A DNA stretch of 50,648 bases from Candidatus Helarchaeota archaeon. GTDB taxonomy: Archaea > Asgardarchaeota > Lokiarchaeia > Helarchaeales > RDOG01. Under the pieces are notes generated by a model. It made no database searches and had not been told where the DNA came from. It was given only the letters and a program-made list of their open reading frames with translations. The stretch is from contig JALGVI010000007.1 of the NCBI GenBank assembly GCA_029838215.1, positions 1 through 50,648 of the forward strand, read 5' to 3'. Both the position numbers and the translations under genes were made by a program. This document shows, piece after piece, positions 26,430-34,884 of this stretch; position 1 is the stretch's first letter; each line of letters begins with the position of its first letter.

Positions 26430-27320
26430 TCATTCTTTTTTTGCCTTGCGATTCATGTAAATGTAGTAGATTCCAAACCCGATCACGACGATTACCAAAG
26501 TTATGGTTAAGACAACATTAAATGGTAACGATAACACGTCAATTTGATCCAAGAATAACTGGGGATTATTTATCATTGCAATCAGCATTTGGATTGGAGT
26601 AAGACCTGCAAGTGCAATCATTAACCATCCAAGAATGGAATAGAAGAATGCTCTCGGAATGACTCCTATAACGGTACCTATGAGATAATCACGCCATTTT
26701 ATGTCGACCACACCTGATACAACTGAAATCAGATCTAATGGTATAAAAGGAACCATTCGTCCAATAATGACTGCCCAAATCCCATACTGATGTATCCAAT
26801 CATCAATAATCTTGAAATTTTTTTCTCCAACTGTTTTGACGGCGAAGGGTTTTCCTCCTCGAAGAGCAAGCCAGAACAAGAGAACCGCAGCAATCATGCC
26901 TCCTGCAATGTTAATAAGTCCACCACCGATCCAATTCCAAAGCATTCCTGCGGTCAACATGACCATCTCCGAAGGTATTGCCAGTAGTATTGCCTGCACG
27001 GCCATGAATACAAAATATAACAGGACACCAAATACGCCGAGGAAGGTCATGGGCATGAGAAAACAGATCACAACTATGGTCGTCAGGAATTCCGTATCTC
27101 CAATCGGAATGAAAGACACGTAACCCAGTAAGGTATAGAGATACATCGCACCCATGATAAGGACAAGTACCATGAATACCAACATGAAAACGTAATCCCA
27201 CCAGTGTTCATAACCGCGTGGATCAAGGATTCCTTTAATCCAACTAACAAATCTCTTGAAGATTCCTTCGTCTTTCGCAGAGCTCTTTTCATCTGTCGAT
27301 ACATCTTCATTTTCTGTCAT
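26430..27320 (-). CDS. TVP38/TMEM64 (VTT/DedA-like) membrane protein
   Basis: A 296-residue membrane protein of the SNARE-associated/VTT superfamily. Family signs are re-entrant loop segments with GGLINIAGGMIAA and the GRMVPFIPLDLISVVSGVVDIKW stretch (R-x2-P-x2-P and a following Gly). Members in bacteria and eukaryotes act as lipid scramblases or flippases or maintain membrane potential. About five to six hydrophobic helices lie between residues 35 and 290, after an acidic N-terminal tail. The ATG at 27320 (MTENEDVSTDE) with GGTGG upstream is chosen over a longer frame to 27398. It is divergent from the carotenoid-type membrane gene. Confidence 0.85.
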   Translation of the reverse strand: MTENEDVSTDEKSSAKDEGIFKRFVSWIKGILDPRGYEHWWDYVFMLVFMVLVLIMGAMYLYTLLGYVSFIPIGDTEFLTTIVVICFLMPMTFLGVFGVLLYFVFMAVQAILLAIPSEMVMLTAGMLWNWIGGGLINIAGGMIAAVLLFWLALRGGKPFAVKTVGEKNFKIIDDWIHQYGIWAVIIGRMVPFIPLDLISVVSGVVDIKWRDYLIGTVIGVIPRAFFYSILGWLMIALAGLTPIQMLIAMINNPQLFLDQIDVLSLPFNVVLTITLVIVVIGFGIYYIYMNRKAKKE

Positions 27321-27509
27321 TGAACCACCATGAAAGAAATCTTGCATTATAATTTTCGATATCAAATAATGAGAATGAAACGAGTTCCTAAACTTCAATT
27401 AAAAGTTTGCCATTTGATGAATATATCTTATGGGAATAAAATAAGGGCAAATTTGAGTTTCGTTTTACCAGTCGAATTTTTTATTAGTAACCACGTCGAC
27501 AATAAATAC

Positions 27510-28358
27510 ATGTCTCGCTTTTCCAAGCTTGATCCGTTTGACAAGCGATTTCTTCTTGTCATTTTTATTTGCTTAGGCATAGTAATTACAATCACGACCA
27601 TCATTCATCATTTTTTTCCTTTCATCGTTCAAGTTCCTCCGGTGATGCCGCCGTTTACATCGCCTCCGCAGTTTTGGGCATTCGAACTCCTATTCTGGGA
27701 TATGAGTGCAATACTATTAAGTGCTTTGCTATTTTATCACGTGGTGAAGAAACACGGCATCTGGCTAGCCACGCTTTTCCTGACGGGATCAATCATTTTC
27801 ACGGGACTTGAGGAATGCATGTGGATTTTTGGTGGAAGATTCGGCTTGACTTTTCCTACTTACTTCTTTACTAAAGGCGGTCTTTGGTTCTTTGAAATCC
27901 CTCTATATACCTGTCTCGGCTGGTTCATTTTGGCTTATAGTTGCGTGTTCATTGCCGAAAACTTGTTTGATGATGGTAAGGTTTTTTGGAGTGCCTTTTT
28001 AGGTGGCGTTTTTGCAGTGATGCTTGATTTGTGGATAGACCCCATCAACGTGAATCTCGGTGCTCTCTCGCCTTACACGTCTGCAGGTTTTTGGGTTTGG
28101 AACATGCAAGACACGCTTCGCATTTTCGGGATTCCGCTCATGAACTTTATAGGATGGTTTCTCGTGGTTTTTCTCTTCGCATATCTTTGGGGACAAATTC
28201 GTGAGGCTCAGACTAAAAAACACTGGTCAAAACTGAAATGCACTATCATATTCTACGCGTGCATCCCTGCTTTACTCCTTATATGCTTGGTCGCACTTGG
28301 TTTCATAGAAATATATGTTCTACAAATCTGGTTTCGAAATGTCTACATTCCGTTTTGA
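27510..28358 (+). CDS. CruF-like (carotenoid biosynthesis family) membrane protein
   Basis: A 282-residue protein with about seven membrane helices. The block AVMLDLWIDPINVNLGALSP ... GFWVWN ... FGIPLMNFIGWF, with Asp-x3-Asp-Pro, Trp-x-Trp-Asn and Pro-x2-Asn-x2-Gly-Trp, matches the carotenoid-biosynthesis family that includes the C50 carotenoid hydratase CruF. No phytoene synthase or desaturase is in the window, so a different hydrophobic substrate is possible. The ATG at 27510 (MSRFSKLDPFDKR) is preferred. A longer frame from 27330 overlaps the divergent DedA promoter and adds a stretch unlike a membrane-protein N-terminus. Two small membrane-protein genes follow closely. Confidence 0.7.
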   Translation: MSRFSKLDPFDKRFLLVIFICLGIVITITTIIHHFFPFIVQVPPVMPPFTSPPQFWAFELLFWDMSAILLSALLFYHVVKKHGIWLATLFLTGSIIFTGLEECMWIFGGRFGLTFPTYFFTKGGLWFFEIPLYTCLGWFILAYSCVFIAENLFDDGKVFWSAFLGGVFAVMLDLWIDPINVNLGALSPYTSAGFWVWNMQDTLRIFGIPLMNFIGWFLVVFLFAYLWGQIREAQTKKHWSKLKCTIIFYACIPALLLICLVALGFIEIYVLQIWFRNVYIPF

Positions 28359-28367
28359 GGTGTTATT

Positions 28368-28571
28368 ATGAAATTCAATACTGATTACATACCGATCATT
28401 ATCTTGGCTCTTTTCGTGCTGGCAATGTTGGGCGAGTGCATGCAACTGGTGCAAGCAACTGGCAACATCATTTTTCTCCTGATAATCGTGATTCCAATTC
28501 CTGTCTTTGTCATTACGGGATATGTTGCGATAATCAGACTTCGCAAGAAGAACAAAGAAGACACGAAGTAA
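28368..28571 (+). CDS. Small membrane protein
   Basis: A 67-residue protein with two membrane helices (about 8-28, IPIIILALFVLAMLGEC, and about 34-57, IIFLLIIVIPIPVFVITGYV) and a basic tail (RLRKKNKEDTK). A GAGGTG ribosome site lies 7-8 bases before the ATG, and the gene starts 9 bases after the CruF-like gene, so it is clearly expressed with it. Function unknown. It may be an accessory subunit. Confidence 0.7.
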   Translation: MKFNTDYIPIIILALFVLAMLGECMQLVQATGNIIFLLIIVIPIPVFVITGYVAIIRLRKKNKEDTK

Positions 28572-28666
28572 TTGGATTAAAACGGCTCTACCGGAGGTTT
28601 TTTTGAATCTCGTTAGCAATACTGTTAAGTGCAGCAATCATTGGTCTGGGTATTGCAGTTGGAATA

Positions 28667-29119
28667 TTGTCGCTGCATTGGTATCGGCACGCTGAAAAAT
28701 TTCGATTATATGGGTTATTAGTTGGAGTCATTTTGGGTTGTTTAGACAAGTTATTAATGATAATTCTCTGGCAAGACATTTTCTTCCTGAAAGGCACGCT
28801 CATTATAGATGACTTCATTATAATTACTTATGATATGCTTGCATATTCCACGTATTTCCTTGTTTTTAAATTTGAGAAATTCGATGCTAACCAAGCGATT
28901 TTCTTCATAATGCTTTCTTCCATGCTTGGTACTCTGCTCGAACAATTTGGACTGGTTTCAAATCCCGCTTTCACGTATCCGTATGTTTTTGGCTTGATTC
29001 AATGGAATCCGCTCATTACACTCGGATATTTTGCTTGCATGTTTGGTCTTGGCTTCATCTTGATCATGTTTTTTATTGATAAAGAACGATTGAAAGCATT
29101 GCTTCGAAATGAATCATGA
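28667..29119 (+). CDS. Membrane protein with an unresolved 5' end
   Basis: At least 150 residues with four to five membrane helices. The TTG at 28667 is the first usual start, but the same frame stays open back to 28607 and encodes a clear extra helix (ISLAILLSAAIIGLGIAVGI). A perfect GGAGG at 28593-28597 sits nine bases before an in-frame ATC at 28607. A TTG at 28603 in the wrong frame is the only standard start near that ribosome site. Either an unusual ATC start is used, or a one-base indel separates TTG from the frame. It is the third gene of the CruF-like membrane cluster. Function unknown. Confidence 0.6.
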   Translation: MSLHWYRHAEKFRLYGLLVGVILGCLDKLLMIILWQDIFFLKGTLIIDDFIIITYDMLAYSTYFLVFKFEKFDANQAIFFIMLSSMLGTLLEQFGLVSNPAFTYPYVFGLIQWNPLITLGYFACMFGLGFILIMFFIDKERLKALLRNES

Positions 29120-29223
29120 CGAAATTCCGTGCTTGGAAGAAAAAATTTAGAACGAAAAGTTTTTCATTTTAAACAAATCCAAGTATTCTTAATTGTCGGA
29201 TTCAATCGTGTGAAACAGGAGTT

Positions 29224-30225
29224 GTGTTTGAAATGGCACCCGATGATGATAACGTGGACGATTTGCTTGACTCTCTACTAGAATCTGTATCGGATGGTGA
29301 GAAGAAAACTGCAAAAAAAAGTACCAAACCTGTCATAGTGCGTCCACCAAAACCCGTTGTAAAAAGACCGCAGAAAGTCATTCAACCCATGGCTTCGCCT
29401 TCCATTCAACCGAAACCCATCCTTAAGCCTGTTCGAGGACCTGAAAAACCCGTATTGAAAAACCTCGAGCGATTAAAACAACAAAGCGCGATGAAAAGGA
29501 CGGGTGTATCTCCTGGACCTGCACCAACTCCAATTAAAAGAGAACCCCTGACAAAACCCAAGCCCATTCAGGGACCCTCACCAATATTACCGAAAAAAAT
29601 TCCAAAGAGTTCACCTTCTGTCACGTTAGAACCCATCAAGATCACGGGTATTTCGAAAAAATCTTCACCGACCCCCTCTCCTGCGGTGCCTGCACCGGTT
29701 AAACCAATATCTCCTAGCTCAAAATATGCTAAAGAACCTGAAACCGTGAGAATTAAAATCGGACCGTCATTGAAGGATCTCATTGCAAAGAAGGAAGGAA
29801 AGACTGTTTCGACTAAACCTGCCGATTCATCCATCTTCGATGATGAATACAAATCCGTCCAGAAAATAAAGGAAGAAATTCTACAAAAGCCAAAGCCAAT
29901 AACAAAACGACCTGCCGATAAATTAGAAACATTCAAAGAACTAATGCAGGAAGTTGAATCTACTGAATCCATCACGCCTGGTATGAATCAAGATGTTGAT
30001 TTATTCGTGGAAACAGCCCAAAGGGTCGAAGAAGTTCCAATTTTTGCAGAAGAAATTGCATCAGAAGCAGTTACTGAACTTGTATATGATAAAAATGGAT
30101 ATCTCATTCCTAAAACAGCGCCGAGACCAATTGGTGTCAAGTGTCCAAATTGCGGAAAACGGTTTGAACCCCTCGAACCTGAAAGATGTGAATGTCCGTT
30201 TTGCATGTATGTTTGGTATATTTAA
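29224..30225 (+). CDS. Pro/Lys-rich disordered protein with C-terminal zinc ribbon
   Basis: A 333-residue protein. Residues 1-15 are acidic. About 30-190 are repetitive Pro/Lys/Ser with many K-P and P-K-P pairs and are surely unstructured. About 195-275 are more helical and acidic (KIKEEILQKPK; DKLETFKELMQEVES). The end is a zinc ribbon, CPNCGKRFEPLEPERCECPFC, with C-x2-C-x11-C-x-C-x2-C. This layout, a long tether plus a binding module, suits a scaffold in transcription, cytoskeleton or signalling. GTG at 29224 or ATG at 29233 could start it, with AGGAG at 29217-29221. Confidence 0.75.
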   Translation: MFEMAPDDDNVDDLLDSLLESVSDGEKKTAKKSTKPVIVRPPKPVVKRPQKVIQPMASPSIQPKPILKPVRGPEKPVLKNLERLKQQSAMKRTGVSPGPAPTPIKREPLTKPKPIQGPSPILPKKIPKSSPSVTLEPIKITGISKKSSPTPSPAVPAPVKPISPSSKYAKEPETVRIKIGPSLKDLIAKKEGKTVSTKPADSSIFDDEYKSVQKIKEEILQKPKPITKRPADKLETFKELMQEVESTESITPGMNQDVDLFVETAQRVEEVPIFAEEIASEAVTELVYDKNGYLIPKTAPRPIGVKCPNCGKRFEPLEPERCECPFCMYVWYI

Positions 30226-30295
30226 CAGGACAGAAAAATTAATTATTTCTTTTTTCCTAACGCGTTATATCTGGCTATCTGCCCGTTTTCTAAAG

Positions 30296-31057
30296 TCAAT
30301 CTGGAAGAATTGCCACGGGTCTTGTCCATCCTGCACTGGCGCCTTGTATCTTTATTGGAAATACTGCAATTTTAAATCCAAATGGTGGTAACTGATCCAA
30401 ATTTGCTAATTTTTCAATGTGACAATATTCCTTTTTTCGTCCTGCAAAATGAGCGGGCCATAATGCTTGATTATTACCGGTCTCTTTATATTCCTTGAAC
30501 ATCAACGCAAAAGGTCTGTCGAAACCATAACCATCTGTACCTATCACTTTTATTCCGTGTTCCAAGATCCATGTTGTTGCTTCTCCTGTCATGCCCGGGT
30601 GCAACTCCGTGTATTTTCGAGAGCCAAATTTCTTGTCTCTATCAGTTCGGATGAGCACGATATCTCCCGCTTTTAGTTCGTACTCGATGCGTTGTAATTC
30701 TTTTTTTACATCATCAACCGAGATTTTTTCACCATCTGCTTTCCAAGAAAAATCCAACACGACACCATCACCATAGCACCACTCAAGCGGTACTTCATCA
30801 ATCGTTTTTGCCGGCTTGCCCTCAACAACATCACCAAAATGCCATGGTGCATCAAGATGCGTTCCCGTGTGCGTCTCAATCTCAAGCTTTTCCCATGCAA
30901 GTCCCTTTCCATCGGGGAACTCTTCGCCCTTTACATTATAGAGCATGCCGAGTCGTCTGGCTCCTTCACGGTGATCCCATCTGGTAATGCGTGCGGGTAT
31001 TGGCTCAGATCTTGCTCTATGTATTATCGGGACTGATAGATCGATTAAACGGACCAA
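30296..31057 (-). CDS. Cyclase / kynurenine formamidase-like metal-dependent hydrolase
   Basis: A 253-residue member of the cyclase family (PF04199 type). The metal-binding signature H-x-G-T-H-x-D-x-P-x-H is present as ETHTGTHLDAPWHF, and a second block VIGTDGYGFDRPF follows later. Family members hydrolyse N-formyl groups or cyclic amides, and the substrate here is not known. The TTG at 31057 (MVRLIDLSVPI) has GAGGTTGG six bases upstream and gives the standard N-terminus. A TTG at 31078 would overlap the fumarase stop. The upstream fumarase is on the same strand and abuts it, so the two form an operon. Confidence 0.8.
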   Translation of the reverse strand: MVRLIDLSVPIIHRARSEPIPARITRWDHREGARRLGMLYNVKGEEFPDGKGLAWEKLEIETHTGTHLDAPWHFGDVVEGKPAKTIDEVPLEWCYGDGVVLDFSWKADGEKISVDDVKKELQRIEYELKAGDIVLIRTDRDKKFGSRKYTELHPGMTGEATTWILEHGIKVIGTDGYGFDRPFALMFKEYKETGNNQALWPAHFAGRKKEYCHIEKLANLDQLPPFGFKIAVFPIKIQGASAGWTRPVAILPD

Positions 31058-31074
31058 TTTTCCAACCTCAAATA

Positions 31075-32466
31075 TCAAATCATCTTTTTTGGATCGAGTA
31101 AATCATCTAAATTTCCTTCTATTTTTAGATCTTGTTCAATGATAACTTCTTTTATTGTTTTTCCCGTCTCATGTGCAATGCGAGCAATCTCACCTGCTTT
31201 ATCGTAACCTATTATTGGTGTCAGATTTGTTACCGTCATTAACATTCGGTCCAAGTGGGATTGAATTTGCCGCAGGTTTGGTTTCAAATCCAATAAGCAA
31301 TGGGTAATGAAGGAAATGATTCCATTTGAAAGAATTTTAATGGATTCTAATAAATTTACAATCATCATGGGTTTAGTTACGTTCAAATCCAAGATGCTAC
31401 CAAAACTTTCTCCTTGTGAGATGACAGCATCATTTCCAATTACTTGCAGGCAGACCTGTATCAATGCTTCTGATTGCGTGGGGTTAATTTTCCCAGGCAT
31501 TATGGAAGAGCCTGGCTCATTGGCAGGAAGTATCAACTCACCGAGTCCTGCTCGAGGCCCACTTCCCATCCATCGTATGTCATTCGCCATTTTGATGAGT
31601 GACAATGCCAAAAGCCGCAATACACCACTGGCTTTAACGATCGTGTTATGAGACGCGATTCCCTCTGCTTTAACGGGATTCTCTTTGAAATCAATTCCCG
31701 TCATTTCTTTCAATTTCGAAACAACAATAGCACCAAACTTTTCATCCGTGTTGATTCCCGTCCCGCAAGCCGTGCCACCAATAGGTAAGAAACAAAGTTC
31801 ATCACACGCACTCACCAATCGAGATTTATTTATGGTTACTTGTCGTCTATATACTTCAAATTCCATGGAAAGAGGAATTGGAACCGCATCTTGAAGATGA
31901 GTCCGACCAATTTTTATCACGTTTCTGAACTCGTCAATTTTTTTTTCAAGGGCGTTTTCAAGTTTTTCAACGGCGGGAATTAAAAGAGAGTTTATTCGTT
32001 CAATCGTTGCTAGGTGCATTGCTGTAGGAATGACATCATTGGAGGATTGACCTTTATTAACGTGGTCATTTGGGTGAACTGGATATTTCTTGCCCATGGG
32101 ATGACCTAAAATTTCATTTGCCCTGTTGGCCAATACTTCATTCATGTTCATGTTGATCTGTGTTCCCGAGCCCGTTTGAAACACGTCGATGGGAAATTGT
32201 TCTAAATGCTTTTTTTTGTCTAAAATCTCCTCAAGTGCTTGAAATAAGGCATTTGACTTCTCCTCTTCTATATTTCCCATGCTCACGTTTGCTTGGAGAC
32301 AGGCTTTTTTAATTAGAGCCAGTGCATTTAGAAAGGACTCTGGAAATTTTTTATCACTAATTTGAAAATTTAAGAGAGCACGTTGAGTGTTAATCCCCCA
32401 ATAAACGTTTTTCGGGACTTCTAATTCACCTAACACGTCTTTTTCAATTCTCATCTCATTTTTCAT
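31075..32466 (-). CDS. fumC: Class II fumarate hydratase (fumarase C-like)
   Basis: A 463-residue aspartase/fumarase superfamily enzyme that interconverts fumarate and malate. Visible motifs are TGSGTQINMNMNEVLANRA, HPNDHVNKGQSSNDVIPTAMH (the B-site and active-site block), GRTHLQDAVP, GGTACGTGIN and the superfamily signature GSSIMPGKINPTQSEAL. The HPNDHVN and GTACGTG stretches fit fumarase better than aspartate ammonia-lyase, but the two cannot be fully separated by eye. Possible starts are the ATGs at 32472, 32466 and 32454 (MRIEKDVLGE). The middle one is taken. It is followed directly by the cyclase gene. Confidence 0.87.
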   Translation of the reverse strand: MKNEMRIEKDVLGELEVPKNVYWGINTQRALLNFQISDKKFPESFLNALALIKKACLQANVSMGNIEEEKSNALFQALEEILDKKKHLEQFPIDVFQTGSGTQINMNMNEVLANRANEILGHPMGKKYPVHPNDHVNKGQSSNDVIPTAMHLATIERINSLLIPAVEKLENALEKKIDEFRNVIKIGRTHLQDAVPIPLSMEFEVYRRQVTINKSRLVSACDELCFLPIGGTACGTGINTDEKFGAIVVSKLKEMTGIDFKENPVKAEGIASHNTIVKASGVLRLLALSLIKMANDIRWMGSGPRAGLGELILPANEPGSSIMPGKINPTQSEALIQVCLQVIGNDAVISQGESFGSILDLNVTKPMMIVNLLESIKILSNGIISFITHCLLDLKPNLRQIQSHLDRMLMTVTNLTPIIGYDKAGEIARIAHETGKTIKEVIIEQDLKIEGNLDDLLDPKKMI

Positions 32467-32602
32467 TAGCATCACGTTGTAATTTCTTTTCTTTGTTTAT
32501 AAGTTTAGAATTGATGATTTCAAGCAAGAAATAGGTAAAAATATGATTCATTCTCTAAATTTAAAAAATTGTTGAAACAAGAAATTATCGAAGAAAACTA
32601 CT

Positions 32603-32713
32603 TTATTCATCTTCTCCTGTAATCGGTTGCTTATCTCTGATTTCTGATAATTTTTGTTCTACTTCTTTTTTTATCAACTCACGAATATATTTTTCGTCAA
32701 GTATATTACTCAT
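32603..32713 (-). CDS. Possible 36-residue charged peptide
   Basis: A short open frame reading MSNILDEKYIRELIKKEVEQ and then a charged tail ending ITGEDE. It forms an amphipathic helix with heptad-like Ile/Leu spacing. AAGGA lies about 11 bases before the ATG. It is in the 373-base gap between the fumarase and 7TM-longin genes, which otherwise shows only AT-rich promoter-like sequence. It may be real, but nothing confirms translation. Confidence 0.35.
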   Translation of the reverse strand: MSNILDEKYIRELIKKEVEQKLSEIRDKQPITGEDE

Positions 32714-32839
32714 CGTTCAAAAATCCTTCAATGCAATTTGAATTTTAACTCATTTTCACATGTTCTGAGCTAATATTTGTTTAAACTAATATTTAAATTC
32801 AATACTGTATTGAATCCGAGCTGTATCGTTCGAAAGAGT

Positions 32840-33943
32840 TCAAATTCTTTTAGGGATGTTGCGATAGTATTTCTCTACCAATTCGGTGGCAGATTTAAAC
32901 ATATTTTCCGAAATGGATTTTGCTTGTAATTCTTTTTCAAATATCATTTCAAAATCTCGTGTAAACAATTCTAAGTTCTCACGGAGATATCGTGATGATT
33001 TTGAAGATAATAATCCAACCATGATGTGCTCTCCTTTGGAAAAAAGCAGGATTCCTTTTTCAAATTTGATCTCTTCGATTAGTCCAACTTGTAGAACCTT
33101 CTCACTCATTGCCCGTAGTGCCGAGAACAAACCTGCAAGTAGATCATCAACAACGAGACTTCTCGATTCAGTCCAAATATAATTGAAAATTGAATATCCG
33201 CCTTTCAGCAGTATTACCGTCAAACGAAAAGCCGTGAAAGGCAAGATAAACATGATTTCGGGATTGAAGAGTAAAATCAGTAGAAAGACGAACGGTACCG
33301 TTGCAATACTTATCTCCCCTATAAGAGCAAGTATCCAGATAATAACATCGGGGATAAGTCCAATAAGAAGCTCGGGAAGAAAACTAATTAATATATTTAT
33401 GCCAATATAGACAGAGATCACAACTGCAATTGTAAAAGTCTGTTTTTTGAGATTTTGTGGTGCGTTCCTCGAAGCCCTTGCGAAGAATTCAATGATATAT
33501 AGCATTAAGAGTGCCTCAAATGCCAGACCAAAGATCATCCATAGACCTGAATAATTGAAATATGGAAATCCAAACATGTAATTTATTGTTGAAGTTCCGG
33601 GAAGCCATGCAAAAGCCGCCGCCATTGAACCAACTACGGCAATTGAAAGCAATTTTACTATATTTGGTTGTTCATTAGTTATGTTATTCAGTCCACGAAC
33701 TAAAACAATCATGCCCACTACAAAGAAAATATAACCGATCTTATGTAAAAACTCATTCATGAAAAGAAGCGCAAATACTCTAATGAAAGGATAAACGAGA
33801 TAAATGACTAATGCAATTAGAAATGGTTTGAAATGCTTATTTTTGTTATACTTAATTTCACGTATCATTAGATAAGAAGAAATTATTCCGAAAATAACAA
33901 TGATAAAATCTCGATAAACTAGAGGTACAAAATTTAAAACCAT
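32840..33943 (-). CDS. 7TM membrane protein with cytoplasmic longin/roadblock-like domain
   Basis: A 367-residue protein. Residues about 5-235 carry seven hydrophobic helices with an N-outside layout like the 7TM sensor modules of bacterial histidine kinases. Residues about 247-363 form a soluble alpha/beta domain: GGYSIFNYIW, VDDLLAGLFSALRAM, IKFEKGILLFSKGEHIMVGLL, FEMIFEKEL, FKSATELVEKYY. That order and those residues align along the whole length with the cytoplasmic domain of the giant receptor at 11823-16274. The ATG is at 33943. It could be a receptor signalling to small GTPases or their regulators (inference). No kinase or GTPase domain is attached. Confidence 0.82.
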   Translation of the reverse strand: MVLNFVPLVYRDFIIVIFGIISSYLMIREIKYNKNKHFKPFLIALVIYLVYPFIRVFALLFMNEFLHKIGYIFFVVGMIVLVRGLNNITNEQPNIVKLLSIAVVGSMAAAFAWLPGTSTINYMFGFPYFNYSGLWMIFGLAFEALLMLYIIEFFARASRNAPQNLKKQTFTIAVVISVYIGINILISFLPELLIGLIPDVIIWILALIGEISIATVPFVFLLILLFNPEIMFILPFTAFRLTVILLKGGYSIFNYIWTESRSLVVDDLLAGLFSALRAMSEKVLQVGLIEEIKFEKGILLFSKGEHIMVGLLSSKSSRYLRENLELFTRDFEMIFEKELQAKSISENMFKSATELVEKYYRNIPKRI

Positions 33944-34101
33944 AGAATCTCTCTGCCCAACCGATTTTTTCTCTTGAAGTGAAATTATATTAATTCTACA
34001 TCTAATTGTTATAATACTTGCATCTATATTTTATTTTTGCCAATTCATGAGTATTTTTTCGAAGAATTTAAACTACTTCAAAGTTTTTGATTTCCAATTA
34101 A

Positions 34102-34632
34102 TCAAATGCTTAAATACGTGTCAATGTGCATCAGGATTCGCCGCATGATTTTTTCATTGTCCTGAAACTTTTCCCGTATTGCTTTTTTTAATAGATTTAC
34201 TTGCTCTTTCAAGATATTTAATCGTTCTTCCAAATATTGATTTCTATCAATGAGCGAGTATGTTCCAGGACCGCCGTCTTCGTCAATTGTAATTTCAGTA
34301 ATTGTTCCGACTTGAAATGACACGCCGCCTTCTTCTCTTTTTACCAAATCATCTTTTTCAAGGTTAAATGTCAGTAATTCAATTCCCGAAGGTGTAATGG
34401 AATATTTCGGTCGATGCTTTTTCCCCGAAACCATTATTACTGTTCGGTTGACAAGCCTGTTGTCGATCAATTCCTTTAAAGTTCGGTCTAGGAGAAAGTC
34501 ATTAATTTTTAATGCATTCTTGAGTGTTGAAAATGAGGATTGTGAATTCTGGTTACTTGTGAGAGAGAGATGTCTCAAGACACTTCTCACGTGCTTTTTT
34601 TCTAGGAGTTTTAATTGCTGAAAAGAAACCAT
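34102..34632 (-). CDS. Winged-helix transcription regulator with coiled-coil tail
   Basis: A 176-residue protein with an N-terminal winged helix (about 15-95: RSVLRHLSLTS ... STLKNALKINDFLLDRTLKELIDNRLVNRTV, then YSITPSGIELL as the wing and last helix), an acidic-glycine linker (TIDEDGGPGTYS) and a dimerising coiled coil (about 130-165). It is divergent from the acetyl-CoA synthase operon, with 252 bases between the two starts. That gap contains alternating TATAAG/CTTATA half-sites, so it is a plausible regulator of the cdh genes and of itself (inference). Confidence 0.75.
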   Translation of the reverse strand: MVSFQQLKLLEKKHVRSVLRHLSLTSNQNSQSSFSTLKNALKINDFLLDRTLKELIDNRLVNRTVIMVSGKKHRPKYSITPSGIELLTFNLEKDDLVKREEGGVSFQVGTITEITIDEDGGPGTYSLIDRNQYLEERLNILKEQVNLLKKAIREKFQDNEKIMRRILMHIDTYLSI

Positions 34633-34681
34633 TTATTAACAACACCGAATTGGATTTTTGTATCCGACCACTTACATCTGA

Positions 34682-34706
34682 TATAAGCACTTATAACCCG
34701 TATAAG
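34682..34706. promoter_or_regulatory. Three alternating half-sites between the winged-helix regulator and cdhC
   Basis: TATAAG (34682-34687), CTTATA (34690-34695) and TATAAG (34701-34706) alternate in orientation with spacers of 2 and 5 bases. They lie just before the TATA-like box of the cdh operon and about 50-75 bases before the divergent regulator start. They may be an operator, or stacked bidirectional TATA boxes, since the half-site itself looks like one. Confidence 0.4.
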
Positions 34707-34712
34707 AAAACG

Positions 34713-34722
34713 TATTATAAAT
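34713..34722 (+). promoter_or_regulatory. TATA-like box of the cdh operon
   Basis: TATTATAAAT is a good archaeal TATA box. Transcription would begin near 34740-34745 and give a leader of about 140 bases before the cdhC start at 34885. The leader holds a pyrimidine/purine-rich block (34796-34815), and a purine run (GAGTGAAAGAAA) lies just before the ATG. Confidence 0.4.
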
Positions 34723-34884
34723 CCTTTCGATTCGTGTTTCACAAAACAAGTATTGTTTTATTTATTTTACAAGAATCTTGGACTTAACTCATGATGGGGA
34801 TTTTCTTTTCTCCAAACATGAACGTTCAGGATTGAAGATAAACTGTATTATTTTATCAAAACAAAAAAAACAGAGTGAAAGAAA

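Noticed and set aside
27330..27509. N-terminal extension of the CruF-like protein
   Set aside because: It would start over the promoter of the divergent gene, and the extra 60 residues do not look like a membrane-protein beginning.
29568..29975. Minus-strand frame inside the Pro/Lys-rich gene
   Set aside because: Shadow of a low-complexity coding region. The plus-strand frame has a ribosome site and a zinc ribbon.
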